DNA from: Prevotellaceae bacterium
GTDB taxonomy: Bacteria; Bacteroidota; Bacteroidia; Bacteroidales; Paludibacteraceae
Direction of reading: 5' to 3'
DNA: 60,979 bases
NCBI GenBank assembly: GCA_031271815.1
Contig: JAISVA010000021.1
Span: forward strand, 1 to 60,979
In this document: positions 51,759 to 60,696 of the stretch, one piece after another
Position numbering within the stretch: position 1 is the stretch's first letter
How the letters are laid out: each line of letters begins with the position of its first letter
Made by a program: the position numbers and the translations under genes
The notes under the pieces: generated by a model
What the model saw: only the letters and a program-made list of their open reading frames with translations
Database searches by the model: none
Told to the model about the DNA's origin: nothing

Positions 51759-51914
51759 GGGGCTGTCTCAAAAGAACGCGGATGACGCAGATAACACGGA
51801 TCTTCACAGATAATAAGCGAATAGGAATTTTATATATAACTAATTATCAACGATATAAAAATCCGTGTTATCTGTGTCATCTGCGTTCAAAAAGACTTTT
51901 GAGACAGTTTTTTT
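51759..51914. repeat. GGGGCTGTCTCAAAAG-bounded palindromic element (ACGCAGATAA family)
   Basis: Outer inverted ends CTGTCTCAAAAG (51763-51774) and CTTTTGAGACAG (51896-51907) are exact. The inner arms GATGACGCAGATAACACGGA and ATCCGTGTTATCTGTGTCAT pair closely. The structure resembles a small non-coding mobile repeat and begins 26 bp after the efp stop, where it may also end transcription (T-run after 51907). Relatives: 7781-7880, 60697-60776. Confidence 0.7.
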
Positions 51915-51935
51915 ATTCAAAAGCTTTTATCATAT

Positions 51936-52204
51936 AATTTAAGTTGCTATTTATATATCTCAAAATAATTTCTATATCGAAGTCCGTAGGACTAACAGTT
52001 GGATAACCCCTTGCAAGCGAAGCGCAGCTCGGGGTAGAGCGCGAATAGAAACGATGCACCCTGCCAATCAATCCCGTAGCGGGTTGAGCTTTTCCGGAGT
52101 TGGCAAAGAGATAGCCGTTGCTCATCCCCCGGGCTGCGCTTCGCTTGCAAGGGGTTATCCAACTGTTAGTCCTTCGGGCTTGAAATCAACCGGCAACTTG
52201 AATT
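51936..52204. repeat. 269-bp repeat element with 41-bp perfect inverted repeats
   Basis: Outer ends AATTTAAGTTGC (51936) and GCAACTTGAATT (52193) are inverted. Inside, 51988-52028 and 52133-52173 are exact 41-bp inverse copies (AGGACTAACAGTTGGATAAC...). The 104-bp centre has no function I can name. A copy without the centre is at 7579-7662. The right end supplies the TTG of the toxin-antitoxin promoter. Confidence 0.75.
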
Positions 52205-52227
52205 ATATACTAAAATATATACTTTTG
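52198..52227 (+). promoter_or_regulatory. promoter of the toxin-antitoxin operon
   Basis: TTG (52198-52200), 19 bp spacer, TACTTTTG (52220-52227). The -33 part lies inside the end of the repeat element. The antitoxin ATG follows 22 bp later. Confidence 0.55.
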
Positions 52228-52249
52228 CCGTATACAAAACATCATCAAT

Positions 52250-52483
52250 ATGAGAACAATATCACTAAAAATAGATGACGTTATTTTTGAAATGACCGAA
52301 GAAATTATTTCAAAAAACAAACAGGCAAGGAACAGGTATATCAACGAGGCGTTCAATTACTATAATAAAATGCAAAAAAGGCTGTTTCTCGAAAAGGCAT
52401 TAAAAAAAGAATCCAAAGCAGTAGAACACAGTTCTATGGAAGTTTTGAAAGAATTTGAAAATATCGACACGTATGACTTGTAA
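52250..52483 (+). CDS. MazE/RHH-type antitoxin
   Basis: 77 residues. The N-terminus (MRTISLKIDDVIFEMTEEII) is a ribbon-helix-helix strand and helix (ARNRYINEAFNYYNKMQKR), followed by a flexible acidic tail (SMEVLKEFENIDTYDL) that would wrap the toxin. It overlaps the toxin gene by 11 bp and precedes it, the standard order. It should repress its own promoter. Confidence 0.78.
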   Translation: MRTISLKIDDVIFEMTEEIISKNKQARNRYINEAFNYYNKMQKRLFLEKALKKESKAVEHSSMEVLKEFENIDTYDL

Positions 52484-52817
52484 GAAATATGAAATCCGGC
52501 TTGTCGATTTGAATCAGCAAACAGAAACAGGTAAAGTCAGACCTGTTTTAATTGAGCAAGCCGATTTGTTAAATAAGTTACCGCACCCATCCACACTTGT
52601 TTGTCCTATCACAACCAATACGGTAGAAGATGTTTCCATATTACGCGTTTCATTAAAAAGAGGAACAGCTAATCTGCATGAAGATTGCGACATTATGATA
52701 GATCAGGCAAGAGTTATTGATAATAAAAGACTAATAAAGAAAATCGGAAGTCTGCCTCAACATTTGACAGTACAAGTTCAGAAAAACATATTAATCATAT
52801 TTGATTTTGAAAAATGA
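52473..52817 (+). CDS. MazF/PemK-type toxin
   Basis: 114 residues from ATG 52473 (a TTG upstream is less likely). The MazF fold appears as YEIRLVDLNQQTETGKVRPV with the conserved Arg-Pro, LVCPITTNTVEDVSILRVSL, and DIMIDQARVIDNKRLIKKIG. MazF toxins are sequence-specific mRNA or tRNA ribonucleases held in check by the antitoxin. The stop overlaps the start of the methyltransferase gene (ATGA), so all three genes are translated from one message. Confidence 0.85.
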   Translation: MTCKKYEIRLVDLNQQTETGKVRPVLIEQADLLNKLPHPSTLVCPITTNTVEDVSILRVSLKRGTANLHEDCDIMIDQARVIDNKRLIKKIGSLPQHLTVQVQKNILIIFDFEK

Positions 52818-53605
52818 AGATTAGATACCTGTTCCAATACATACGCTACCTTTTCCGGTCAAAACACCGGAAAGGTTTCGGCATTCACTCGCCGTTCGTT
52901 TTCAGGCTGGTAACGGACGTGATTGAGGAACAAACGCCCTATTACAAATACAGCCTCATTGAAAAAGTCCGACGGCTCTATCTGAAAACAGACAAAGAAG
53001 TTACAGTCGAAAATTTCGGAACAGGAGAGTCGGGACGTAAAAAAATCTCGACAATCGTAAAACACTCTGCCAAATCGAAAGCCTATGCACAGGTTCTGTT
53101 TCGCCTGGTCAACTTCTATAAATCCGAAAATATCCTGGAATTGGGAACCTCTTTCGGACTGACTACGATGTACCTTGCCGCGCCGAATTCAAAGGCAAAA
53201 GTAGTTTCCATCGAAGGCTCGAAAGAGATTGCCGAATATGCAAAACTCAGCTTCAAACGAGCCGGATTTGAAAATATTCACGTTGAAACCGGCAATATTG
53301 ATACCTGCCTGTCCCAGGTACTTGCCGGTTTTGAACGGCTGGATTTTGTCTTTTTCGATGCCAATCACCGCAAAGACGCCACGCTGGATTATTTCAGCCG
53401 GTGCCTGCCCAAATCGCACGCCAAATCCGTTTTTGTGATAGATGATATTTATTGGTCAAAAGAGATGACCCAAGCTTGGGAAGAGATAAAAAAACGTCCG
53501 GAAGTGCGTGTTACGATTGATCTGTTTTTTTATGGTATCGTCTTGTTTGATACCGATTTACAGAAAGAAGACTATACCCTTTTTTTTCTTCCGGGAGGAG
53601 AATAA
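52814..53605 (+). CDS. class I SAM-dependent methyltransferase (O-methyltransferase-like)
   Basis: 263 residues. The N-terminus (KHRKGFGIHSPFVFRLVTDV) is typical of a Bacteroidota methyltransferase family. The SAM site is NILELGTSFGLTTMYLAAP, then VVSIEGSKEIAEYAKLSFKR and DFVFFDANHRKDATLDYF, ending with SVFVIDDIYWSKEMTQAWEE. The acceptor is unknown. The ATGA overlap ties it to the MazF pair. In other genomes this family stands alone, so the coupling may be accidental or give the toxin gene a stable 3' neighbour. Confidence 0.85.
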   Translation: MKIRYLFQYIRYLFRSKHRKGFGIHSPFVFRLVTDVIEEQTPYYKYSLIEKVRRLYLKTDKEVTVENFGTGESGRKKISTIVKHSAKSKAYAQVLFRLVNFYKSENILELGTSFGLTTMYLAAPNSKAKVVSIEGSKEIAEYAKLSFKRAGFENIHVETGNIDTCLSQVLAGFERLDFVFFDANHRKDATLDYFSRCLPKSHAKSVFVIDDIYWSKEMTQAWEEIKKRPEVRVTIDLFFYGIVLFDTDLQKEDYTLFFLPGGE

Positions 53606-53720
53606 ACCGGATTTCTTAAAAGAAAAGCGTTACTTCCCGCCGAATTTTGCGACTTCGCGTTAAAAATAAGATAAAAACAATTTATTTCCCCGAATTTGAT
53701 TTTTTTTTGAATTTTAATTT

Positions 53721-53728
53721 TAATTTTG
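53721..53728 (+). promoter_or_regulatory. -7 promoter element of the cellobiose phosphorylase operon
   Basis: TAATTTTG, with a TTTG 22 bp upstream (53695-53698), gives a slightly long but plausible Bacteroidota promoter. The leader to the ATG at 53803 is ~70 nt. Confidence 0.45.
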
Positions 53729-53802
53729 TACGTTCTGGAAAATATTTATATCTGAAACAAATTTATTTAATTATATAACTAAAAAATCAATTTATTTATC
53801 GT

Positions 53803-56241
53803 ATGAAATTCGGACACTTTGATGACCAACGTCGCGAGTACGTTATCACAAACCCACGCACTCCGTGGCCTTGGATCAACTATTTAGGAAACGAAGATTT
53901 CTTTTCCCTTATTTCCAACACTGCAGGTGGATATTCTTTCTATAAAGATGCCAAATTCCGCCGTATTACACGCTACCGCTACAACAATGTCCCGATGGAC
54001 AACGGCGGACGCTATTTTTACATCAACGACAACGGAACGATCTGGAATCCGGGCTGGAAGCCATGTAAAACGGAATTAGACAAATACGAGTGCCGCCATG
54101 GCATGAACTATACCATCATTACCGGCGAAAAAAACGGCATAGAAGCTGAAACCCTGTTTTTCGTTCCGTTGAAAACATTAGCCGAGGTTCAAAAGGTAAA
54201 ATTGACCAATAAAAACAAAGAGACAAAAAAAATCAAACTCTTCTCTTTTGCCGAATGGTGCCTGTGGAATGCGGCTACCGATATGGAAAACTTCCAGCGT
54301 AATTTCTCTACCGGAGAGGTAGAAATCGAGGGTTCGGCTCTTTACCACAAAACGGAATATAAAGAAAGACGCAGCCACTATGCCTATTACAGCGTAAACG
54401 TTCCGATTCAGGGATACGATACCGACCGCGAATCTTTTATCGGTCTTTACAACGAATTCAGCGAGCCGCAAGCTGTCACGGCAGGCAAGCCGAATATGTC
54501 GGTTGCGCACGGCTGGTCGCCGATCGCATCACACTACATCGAAGTGGAATTGCAGCCGGGCGAAAGCAAAGAGTTCGTATTCGTATTGGGTTACGTTGAA
54601 TTTGAAAACCGCGACGACAAGTGGGAATCAAAAGGCGTTATTAATAAAAAACCGGCAAAGGAAACCATTGCTAAATTCGATACGGCAGCCAAAGTGGATG
54701 CCGCATTTATGGAACTGCGCGCTTACTGGGACAACCTGCTTGATAATTATGTATTAAAAAGCGGCGAAGAAAAACTTGACCGTATGGTAAACATCTGGAA
54801 CCAATACCAGTGTATGATTACATTCAACTTCTCGCGTTCGGCTTCGTTCTTTGAGTCGGGTGTAGGACGTGGAATGGGATTCCGCGACTCAAACCAGGAC
54901 CTGGTTGGTTTTGTTCACCAGATTCCGCCTCGCGCACGCGAAAGAATCATCGACATCGCCTCCACCCAATTCCCTGACGGTGGTTGCTACCACCAGTACC
55001 AGCCGCTTACCAAGCGCGGCAACAACGATATCGGCGGCGGGTTTAACGATGACCCGATGTGGCTGATTTTCGGTACGGTTGCTTACATCAAAGAATCGGG
55101 CGACTTCTCCATTCTGGACGAGCCGGTTCCGTTCGACAACCAGCCGGGTACCGAAAAATCGCTTTTCCACCACCTGACCGTTTCATTTAACCACGTGATC
55201 GACAACCTCGGGCCGCACATGCTGCCGCTTATCGGACGTGCCGACTGGAACGACTGCCTGAATCTGAACTGCTTCTCATGGGATCCGAACGAATCGTTCC
55301 AGACTACCGAAAACAAAACCGAGGGAACAAAAGCCGAATCGCTGATGATTGCCGGGCTGTTCGTAGTTTGCGGTCGCGATTACATAGAGCTTTGCCGTCA
55401 AATCGGCAACAACGAAGAAGCCGCCCGTGCCGAAAAATTCGTAAACGACATGATCGAAGCCGTTAAAAACCACGGTTGGGACGGCGAATGGTACTTGCGC
55501 GCGTATGATTTCTATGGTAAAAAAATCGGTAGCAACGAAAACAAGGAAGGAAAAATCTTCATCGAATCGCAAGGCTGGTGTACAATGGCCGGAATCGGAC
55601 TGGAAGAAGGCATGGTACAAAAATCGCTGGATTCGGTTAAAAAGTATTTGGACTGTGAACACGGCATCGTGTTGAACAATCCGGCTTTCACCGAATACGT
55701 TGTTGAATACGGGGAAATTTCGACTTATCCTGCCGGTTACAAGGAAAATGCCGGTATCTTCTGCCACAACAACCCATGGGTGATTATCGGCGAAACGGTT
55801 CTCGGGCGAGGCGACTATGCCTGGGATTATTTCCGCAAGATCTGTCCGTCATACACCGAAGAAATTTCAGACCTCCACAAGGTAGAACCGTACGTTTACG
55901 CGCAAATGATTGCCGGAAAGGACGCGTTCAAACCGGGTGAAGCAAAAAACTCATGGTTGACCGGAACAGCCGCCTGGAACTATTATACCATCACTCAATT
56001 CATCCTGGGTATTAAACCGGCTTACACCGGATTGGAAGTAAACCCTTGTATTCCTGCCGATTGGAAAGGTTTCAGCGTATCGCGCAAATTCCGCGGAGCA
56101 ACCTACAAAATCGAAGTGAAAAACAACGGCGTAATGAAAGGCGTGAAAAAACTCGTTGTGAACGGAAAAGAAGTTGCCGGAAACATCATCCCGATGCAGC
56201 CTGCAGGTTCGGTTAATACGGTTGAGGTTATTATGGGGTAA
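53803..56241 (+). CDS. cellobiose phosphorylase, GH94
   Basis: 812 residues, the usual length for cytoplasmic cellobiose phosphorylases and no signal peptide. N-terminal beta-sandwich ([20 protein letters not shown]), then the (alpha/alpha)6 domain with [20 protein letters not shown] and [20 protein letters not shown], where the Asp of DWNDC is the catalytic acid; the C-terminus has [18 protein letters not shown]. It splits cellobiose with phosphate to glucose-1-phosphate and glucose, saving one ATP per glucose. Cellodextrin phosphorylase is longer (~980), so cellobiose is the better call. It heads the operon with GH5 and the sugar transporter. Confidence 0.94.
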   Translation: MKFGHFDDQRREYVITNPRTPWPWINYLGNEDFFSLISNTAGGYSFYKDAKFRRITRYRYNNVPMDNGGRYFYINDNGTIWNPGWKPCKTELDKYECRHGMNYTIITGEKNGIEAETLFFVPLKTLAEVQKVKLTNKNKETKKIKLFSFAEWCLWNAATDMENFQRNFSTGEVEIEGSALYHKTEYKERRSHYAYYSVNVPIQGYDTDRESFIGLYNEFSEPQAVTAGKPNMSVAHGWSPIASHYIEVELQPGESKEFVFVLGYVEFENRDDKWESKGVINKKPAKETIAKFDTAAKVDAAFMELRAYWDNLLDNYVLKSGEEKLDRMVNIWNQYQCMITFNFSRSASFFESGVGRGMGFRDSNQDLVGFVHQIPPRARERIIDIASTQFPDGGCYHQYQPLTKRGNNDIGGGFNDDPMWLIFGTVAYIKESGDFSILDEPVPFDNQPGTEKSLFHHLTVSFNHVIDNLGPHMLPLIGRADWNDCLNLNCFSWDPNESFQTTENKTEGTKAESLMIAGLFVVCGRDYIELCRQIGNNEEAARAEKFVNDMIEAVKNHGWDGEWYLRAYDFYGKKIGSNENKEGKIFIESQGWCTMAGIGLEEGMVQKSLDSVKKYLDCEHGIVLNNPAFTEYVVEYGEISTYPAGYKENAGIFCHNNPWVIIGETVLGRGDYAWDYFRKICPSYTEEISDLHKVEPYVYAQMIAGKDAFKPGEAKNSWLTGTAAWNYYTITQFILGIKPAYTGLEVNPCIPADWKGFSVSRKFRGATYKIEVKNNGVMKGVKKLVVNGKEVAGNIIPMQPAGSVNTVEVIMG

Positions 56242-56279
56242 ATTCCTCGATGAATAGGCTCTTTTGATTATATATTGAC

Positions 56280-56348
56280 AATTCCACAGGTATGGAAAAT
56301 CCCTCTACCTGTGGAATTTAACGGGTTTAAAACCCACCTGTGGAATCC
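56280..56348. repeat. hairpin and third copy of CCACAGGTA / ACCTGTGGAAT
   Basis: AATTCCACAGGTA (56280-56292) and TACCTGTGGAATT (56306-56318) are a perfect 13-bp inverted repeat with a 13-nt loop; ACCTGTGGAATCC repeats again at 56336. It fills the gap between the GH94 gene and the HepT-like gene and may lower readthrough to the downstream genes. Confidence 0.6.
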
Positions 56349-56386
56349 TTTCTTAAGCGAAGTAAAACAAGCTAAAAAATTGGTTT

Positions 56387-56737
56387 ATGACAGAAAAAAC
56401 AATCAAGTATTTATCTGATATTCAATATGCTATTTCTTTAATTGATGATTTTTTGAAAGATATTGAGAGCTTTTCGATATATCAGTATGACCCAAAAAGT
56501 CAAAGCGCTATTGAGCGGCAATTGGAAATCATCGGCGAAATTATAAATAAATTTAGCAGGGAAGAAAACGGGGTTGTTTTAAGTCATACAAAACAAATGG
56601 TCGATTTTCACCGGCGCATCATTCATTCTTCCGAAAACATTGATGCTTCCGTTGTGTGGGAAATACTTAAAAATCAGCTGTCTCTTTTACAAAAAGAAGT
56701 AGATGAAATATTAAACGGATTAATTAAAAACAAATAA
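56387..56737 (+). CDS. orphan HepT-like (DUF86) protein with altered active site
   Basis: 116 residues, all helical. The layout fits the HEPN-type HepT toxin family: KTIKYLSDIQYAISLIDDFL, QSAIERQLEIIGEIINKF, WEILKNQLSLLQKEVDEIL. The RNase motif RNxxxHxY (RX4HXY) appears as HRRIIHSS, so the Arg and Tyr are replaced while the His remains. The usual MntA antitoxin (nucleotidyltransferase, GSxxxG) is not next to it. It starts 146 bp after the cellobiose phosphorylase and ends 6 bp before the GH5 gene. It may be inactive or a domesticated binding protein; neither can be decided from sequence. Confidence 0.78.
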   Translation: MTEKTIKYLSDIQYAISLIDDFLKDIESFSIYQYDPKSQSAIERQLEIIGEIINKFSREENGVVLSHTKQMVDFHRRIIHSSENIDASVVWEILKNQLSLLQKEVDEILNGLIKNK

Positions 56738-56742
56738 TAAAA

Positions 56743-58008
56743 ATGAAGAAACTTTTTATCGGCATGATGGTGGTTGCAGCGGCGCTCACATCATGCGGCA
56801 CAAAAACAGAACAAAGTAAGACGAACGGGGAGACAGCTGCCTTATCTGAAAACACCCTTTCACCGGTAGCTAAATTCGGAGCGTTACAGGTTAAAGGACT
56901 TCAATTGAGCGATAAGGACGGAAATCCGGTACAGCTGGCAGGAATGAGCACCGCCGGCTTGCAATGGTTTGGCAACTGCTACACACGCGAATCCATCGAA
57001 GCGCTTGCAAAAGACTGGAATATAAACGTATTGCGCATTGCCAACTATATAGCGGAAGGAGAAGGCGCTTACAACGAGAATCCGGAAGGAATGCGTAATT
57101 TCATTTCACAAATCGTGGATTGGTGCGAAGAGTTTGGAATTTACGCAGTTATCGACTGGCACATCCTGACTCCCGGTAATCCGCTGGCTCCCGAATATGC
57201 AGGCGCGGAAGACTTTTTCCGCTACTTCGCAACGAAGTATGCCGGAAAACCTCATGTCCTTTACGAAATCTGCAACGAACCGAATAACTGCCAGGAAAAA
57301 GGCGACAAGGAAAAACCCTGGGTATGTACAAAAGAACAAAATGTAACATGGGATATGATTTCCGAGTATGCAAACAAGATAATTCCTGTTATTCACGAGG
57401 CTTACGATAGGGCGAATGCGCCAAAACCGATCATCATTGTCGGAACGCCGCAATGGTGCCAGCTGGTCGATGCCCCGTTGAAAGACGGATGTTTCCAGGG
57501 AAACGGAAAAGATTTGAACACCCCGTTGCCCGCTCGCGATGCCCGTTTGAAATATGACAACATTATGTACACATTCCACTTTTATGCTGCCGAGCACAAC
57601 GAAGGTTTCAGACAGGACGGAAAAATGTTCTATTACAATATGTATGCTTATATAGACGAAGTATTAGGAAAACTCCCGGTTTTCTGTACCGAATTCGGCA
57701 TATCAAGAGCTGATGGAGACGGTTTCCTGGATTTGGGCAGAACCGATTCCTGGCTGCACCTGTTTAGCGGCAAAAACAAGGGAAATCAAAAAGTATCCTG
57801 GATTAACTGGAGCTACAATGACAAGCATGAAATTTCTTCGGCATTGAAAGAAGGCGCTTGTGCAAGACAGGAGTGGGACAGCGTTTCCATCTCCGGGAAT
57901 TACGCCAAAAGAGCCATCACGGCTGTAAATACCGGCAAGGAAGATTCGGAAGTCTTCAGACCCGAAACGCTTTTGAACCTGGAACGTTACTTGAATTTGA
58001 ACTGGTAA
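56743..58008 (+). CDS. GH5 endoglucanase lipoprotein
   Basis: 421 residues. Lipoprotein signal with ALTSC (Cys18), so it is membrane-anchored, probably outer membrane. The GH5 (beta/alpha)8 domain spans ~45-400: LAGMSTAGLQWFGNCY, YAVIDWHILTPGNP, acid/base Glu179 in VLYEICNEPN, TFHFYAAEH and nucleophile Glu317 in PVFCTEFGIS, then WINWSYND. This fits subfamily GH5_2-like cellulases. It would cleave cellulose or cellodextrins at the cell surface or in the periplasm to feed the transporter that follows 28 bp downstream. Confidence 0.93.
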   Translation: MKKLFIGMMVVAAALTSCGTKTEQSKTNGETAALSENTLSPVAKFGALQVKGLQLSDKDGNPVQLAGMSTAGLQWFGNCYTRESIEALAKDWNINVLRIANYIAEGEGAYNENPEGMRNFISQIVDWCEEFGIYAVIDWHILTPGNPLAPEYAGAEDFFRYFATKYAGKPHVLYEICNEPNNCQEKGDKEKPWVCTKEQNVTWDMISEYANKIIPVIHEAYDRANAPKPIIIVGTPQWCQLVDAPLKDGCFQGNGKDLNTPLPARDARLKYDNIMYTFHFYAAEHNEGFRQDGKMFYYNMYAYIDEVLGKLPVFCTEFGISRADGDGFLDLGRTDSWLHLFSGKNKGNQKVSWINWSYNDKHEISSALKEGACARQEWDSVSISGNYAKRAITAVNTGKEDSEVFRPETLLNLERYLNLNW

Positions 58009-58035
58009 AATGAATCAAATTAATTTATAAAAATC

Positions 58036-59484
58036 ATGGAAAATAATTCACAAAAACTCTCCATTTTGGAGAAATGCGCTTACGGTGCAGGTGATATGGC
58101 ATGCAATCTTTTTTGGGGATTGATCGTATTATCAGCCGTCTTTTACACCGATTATTTCGGGATTCCCGCTGCAGCAGCCGGATTGATGATGCTTATCGTG
58201 CGTATTCTTGATATTACGTTCGACGTATTTATCGGGGCAATCGCCGACAGGAAAAACACGAAATACGGACGTTTCCGACCGTGGATCCTCTATGGAGTAG
58301 TTCCGTTTTGCGTCATCGGATTTCTTACGTTCTACACGCCTGACTTTTCCGAGCCGATGAAATTGGTTTACGCTTACGTAACCTACCTTCTTTTTATGTT
58401 GATGTATTCGGTCGTGAATGTTCCTTACGGCGCATTGATGGGAGTGATTTCCGAAGATCCGAAAGAGCGGACTGCCGTTTCCGCCTATCGTAACATTTTT
58501 GCTCAGGTTGGCTGTCTGATCGTTTACGGAACCCTGTTTTCTACGGTTTCTTTCTTTCAAACATCATACAATATGGCGCCTCAAAAGGCTTTCTCTTCGG
58601 TTGTGCTTATTTATGCCGTCATCGTTCTTATTTCATTACTTGGTACATTCTTTTTCACAAGAGAACGTGTAGCCCCTGTAAAGGAAGAAAAGAACAAGCT
58701 TTCGGACGACGTAAAAGACCTTGTTTCCAACAGGCCCTGGATCATATTGACAATCGCAGGGATTATGCTGCTGGTATTTATCTTCTGCCACAACGGACTG
58801 ATTGCCTATTACGCAAAATATTATGTTGCTTCCATGTCGCTGAATGAAGCCGGAGATGTGGTCTTCAACGTAACTGGAAAATTCCTCGGATTTGAGTTAA
58901 ACTGGGAAATTCTTTCTACGCTTTTACTTTCTATCGGATCGATCGTAACCATTATCGGAACATTATTGATTCGTCCCGTAGTAGATAAATTCGGAAAGAA
59001 ACCGACCTGGATTGCCTGTTTTGCATTGGCATCCGTTACATCCATCGCGTTCTATTTCGTGCCGAAAGAATCGTTGGGAACCATCATCATCCTGCAAACG
59101 CTCTTTACGCTGTTTATCGGTCCTGCTGGATTCATTATGTGGAGTATGTATGCCGACGTTGCCGATTATGCCGAGGTAAAAACAGGTCGCCGCGCTACCG
59201 GATTAATCTTCTCTTCGGCTACCATGGCGCAAAAGCTGGGTAATACATTTGCCAACACCTTGCCGCTGTTCGCACTCGGAGCCGTCGGTTTTGTGGCAAA
59301 CGACATTAATATGACCGATGCTACACGTCATGCCATCTTGGTAATTTTTGCCTTATTCCCGCTGGTTGGTTCCGTTATCGCCGTTATCGCCCTTTTCTTC
59401 TACAACATAGATGAAAAGATGATACAGGAAAATTCGGCTAAACTCGCTATGATGAAAGCTGGACAAGAAATTACATTCGATTGA
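58036..59484 (+). CDS. GPH/MelB-family sugar:cation symporter
   Basis: 482 residues with about 12 transmembrane segments. ILEKCAYGAGDMACNLFWGL, DITFDVFIGAIADRKNTKYG (the D...D.r..tr.G loop), RFRPWILYGVVPFC and FIMWSMYADVADYAEVKTGR mark the glycoside-pentoside-hexuronide family. It carries a sugar with Na+ or H+ across the inner membrane. The neighbouring GH94 and GH5 genes make cellobiose or short cellodextrins the likely substrate. A hairpin terminator follows the stop. Confidence 0.92.
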   Translation: MENNSQKLSILEKCAYGAGDMACNLFWGLIVLSAVFYTDYFGIPAAAAGLMMLIVRILDITFDVFIGAIADRKNTKYGRFRPWILYGVVPFCVIGFLTFYTPDFSEPMKLVYAYVTYLLFMLMYSVVNVPYGALMGVISEDPKERTAVSAYRNIFAQVGCLIVYGTLFSTVSFFQTSYNMAPQKAFSSVVLIYAVIVLISLLGTFFFTRERVAPVKEEKNKLSDDVKDLVSNRPWIILTIAGIMLLVFIFCHNGLIAYYAKYYVASMSLNEAGDVVFNVTGKFLGFELNWEILSTLLLSIGSIVTIIGTLLIRPVVDKFGKKPTWIACFALASVTSIAFYFVPKESLGTIIILQTLFTLFIGPAGFIMWSMYADVADYAEVKTGRRATGLIFSSATMAQKLGNTFANTLPLFALGAVGFVANDINMTDATRHAILVIFALFPLVGSVIAVIALFFYNIDEKMIQENSAKLAMMKAGQEITFD

Positions 59485-59498
59485 TTTTTCCTGTTATA

Positions 59499-59548
59499 AA
59501 AAAAGGATGTATCATTAGCTTGGAAAGGTTTTTGATGCATCCTTTTTC
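59499..59548 (+). terminator. terminator of the cellulose-utilisation operon
   Basis: AAAAAAGGATGTATCA (59499-59514) pairs with TGATGCATCCTTTTTC (59533-59548) apart from one G:T, with an 18-nt loop and a T-rich tail, 15 bp after the transporter stop. Confidence 0.8.
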
Positions 59549-59690
59549 TTTCATAAAATTTTTTTTTGAAAAGCATTCAAACGGTTATGTACCATTTTGG
59601 AGTTATGTTATTCCCTCTGTTTTGTGGGTGCCGGTGGTTGAAGCTGTTCCAAAAGAACGCAAATACAATAAAATAATAAGTATTCACTTT

Positions 59691-59757
59691 GGCTGTAGTT
59701 TAAAATAGAGTTGCAAACTTTATGAATTTCCTTGCAACTCTATTTTAAACTACAGCC
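59691..59757. repeat. perfect 26-bp inverted repeat
   Basis: GGCTGTAGTTTAAAATAGAG plus TTGCAA (59691-59716) is exactly inverted at 59732-59757, separated by 15 nt. It stands alone in a 440-bp intergenic region, after the operon terminator and before a divergently unrelated lipoprotein. It could be a tiny non-autonomous mobile element or a stable RNA hairpin; no gene is nearby on the plus strand for 120 bp. Confidence 0.85.
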
Positions 59758-59875
59758 ATCACTTTTTGAAATGTATTGATTTTTAGTAAAATAAAATTTG
59801 CGTTCATGTGTGATATTTGCGTTCAAAATTACGTTTGAGGCAGCCCATACGCAACAAAACATCTCAATTAATTTT

Positions 59876-59905
59876 TTGAAAAACAACCGGAAATCATTAC
59901 CTTTG
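59876..59905 (+). promoter_or_regulatory. promoter of the 228-residue lipoprotein
   Basis: TTG (59876-59878), 19 bp spacer, TACCTTTG (59898-59905): a full consensus match. The ATG follows 22 bp later. Confidence 0.7.
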
Positions 59906-59927
59906 CCGGCTCTTAATCATAATAAAA

Positions 59928-60614
59928 ATGAACAGGAAAATTATCTTTTACGCCTTTTTACTTTTACAACTCACCGTTTCCTGCAAGAGCAGCACACACT
60001 CGGGAAGAAACGACATACAGCAAGATTCTCCTGTCGGAGCAAACTCTTTTCTTGACTTTTTCAATAAAGAGCCTGAAAACAAGGAATTAACGCCCGCCGA
60101 ATATGTACAGTGGGTAAGAGACGAGCGAAACGGATTGAGAGTGAACCGGCAGGAAGGTGCATACACCTATGAAATTCAATACCAGCCTGTTGAATACCTT
60201 GTCGTTTTGCAGGAAAGGAGCGAAGTGATAGCGGCTTCAACGCTGAAAGAAGAGGCTGAAAGAAGAGGCGACTTGCTGTACTTTACGTTTAAAATGTCTT
60301 CGGAAAAAGGGAAAGGCATTCTGTCGGACAATGATTTAGTTATTGAAAACAAGGATATTTACCTGCTTTCGGGCTTGCAGCAGGACATTATGCTTGCAGA
60401 AGGGCAAGATACACTGGAATGCGTGATGCTCCATTTCGAATCATCCAATAACCTGGTACCGTACGACCAGTGTGTGCTGGCATTTGAAAAACCCGGAAAT
60501 CCGGCATCGGACTTTACCTTCCTTTTCCGGACGGAAAAATATGCCGGCGGCTGGGTGAAAATCCCCATCAAAAGGGAAAGCATAAACAGGATACCGAAAT
60601 TAAAAACAAATTAA
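59928..60614 (+). CDS. hypothetical lipoprotein
   Basis: 228 residues with a lipoprotein signal (QLTVSC, Cys19). The mature part (TPAEYVQWVRDERNGLRVNR, YEIQYQPVEYLVVLQERSEV, VIENKDIYLLSGLQQDIMLA, FTFLFRTEKYAGGWVKIPIK) is mainly beta-strand. I do not recognise the family. It is transcribed alone from a strong consensus promoter. A periplasmic or outer-membrane location is likely; the function is unknown. Confidence 0.75.
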   Translation: MNRKIIFYAFLLLQLTVSCKSSTHSGRNDIQQDSPVGANSFLDFFNKEPENKELTPAEYVQWVRDERNGLRVNRQEGAYTYEIQYQPVEYLVVLQERSEVIAASTLKEEAERRGDLLYFTFKMSSEKGKGILSDNDLVIENKDIYLLSGLQQDIMLAEGQDTLECVMLHFESSNNLVPYDQCVLAFEKPGNPASDFTFLFRTEKYAGGWVKIPIKRESINRIPKLKTN

Positions 60615-60696
60615 CGCCAAAGAAAGCACGAAAACACAAAGCAGCATCCGAAGACAAAAATATCGCGTATCATTTTCAGTTTTCAACCCGTAGAAC

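Noticed and set aside
51759-52204. Repeats after efp as a CRISPR array
   Set aside because: The repeats are inverted, of different lengths and only two units; no evenly spaced direct repeats and no cas gene.
53803-59484. Classical SusCD polysaccharide-utilisation locus
   Set aside because: No SusC-type TonB receptor, SusD lipoprotein or hybrid sensor is present; the barrel at 41808 lacks the plug and SusC start and is 10 kb away in another operon.
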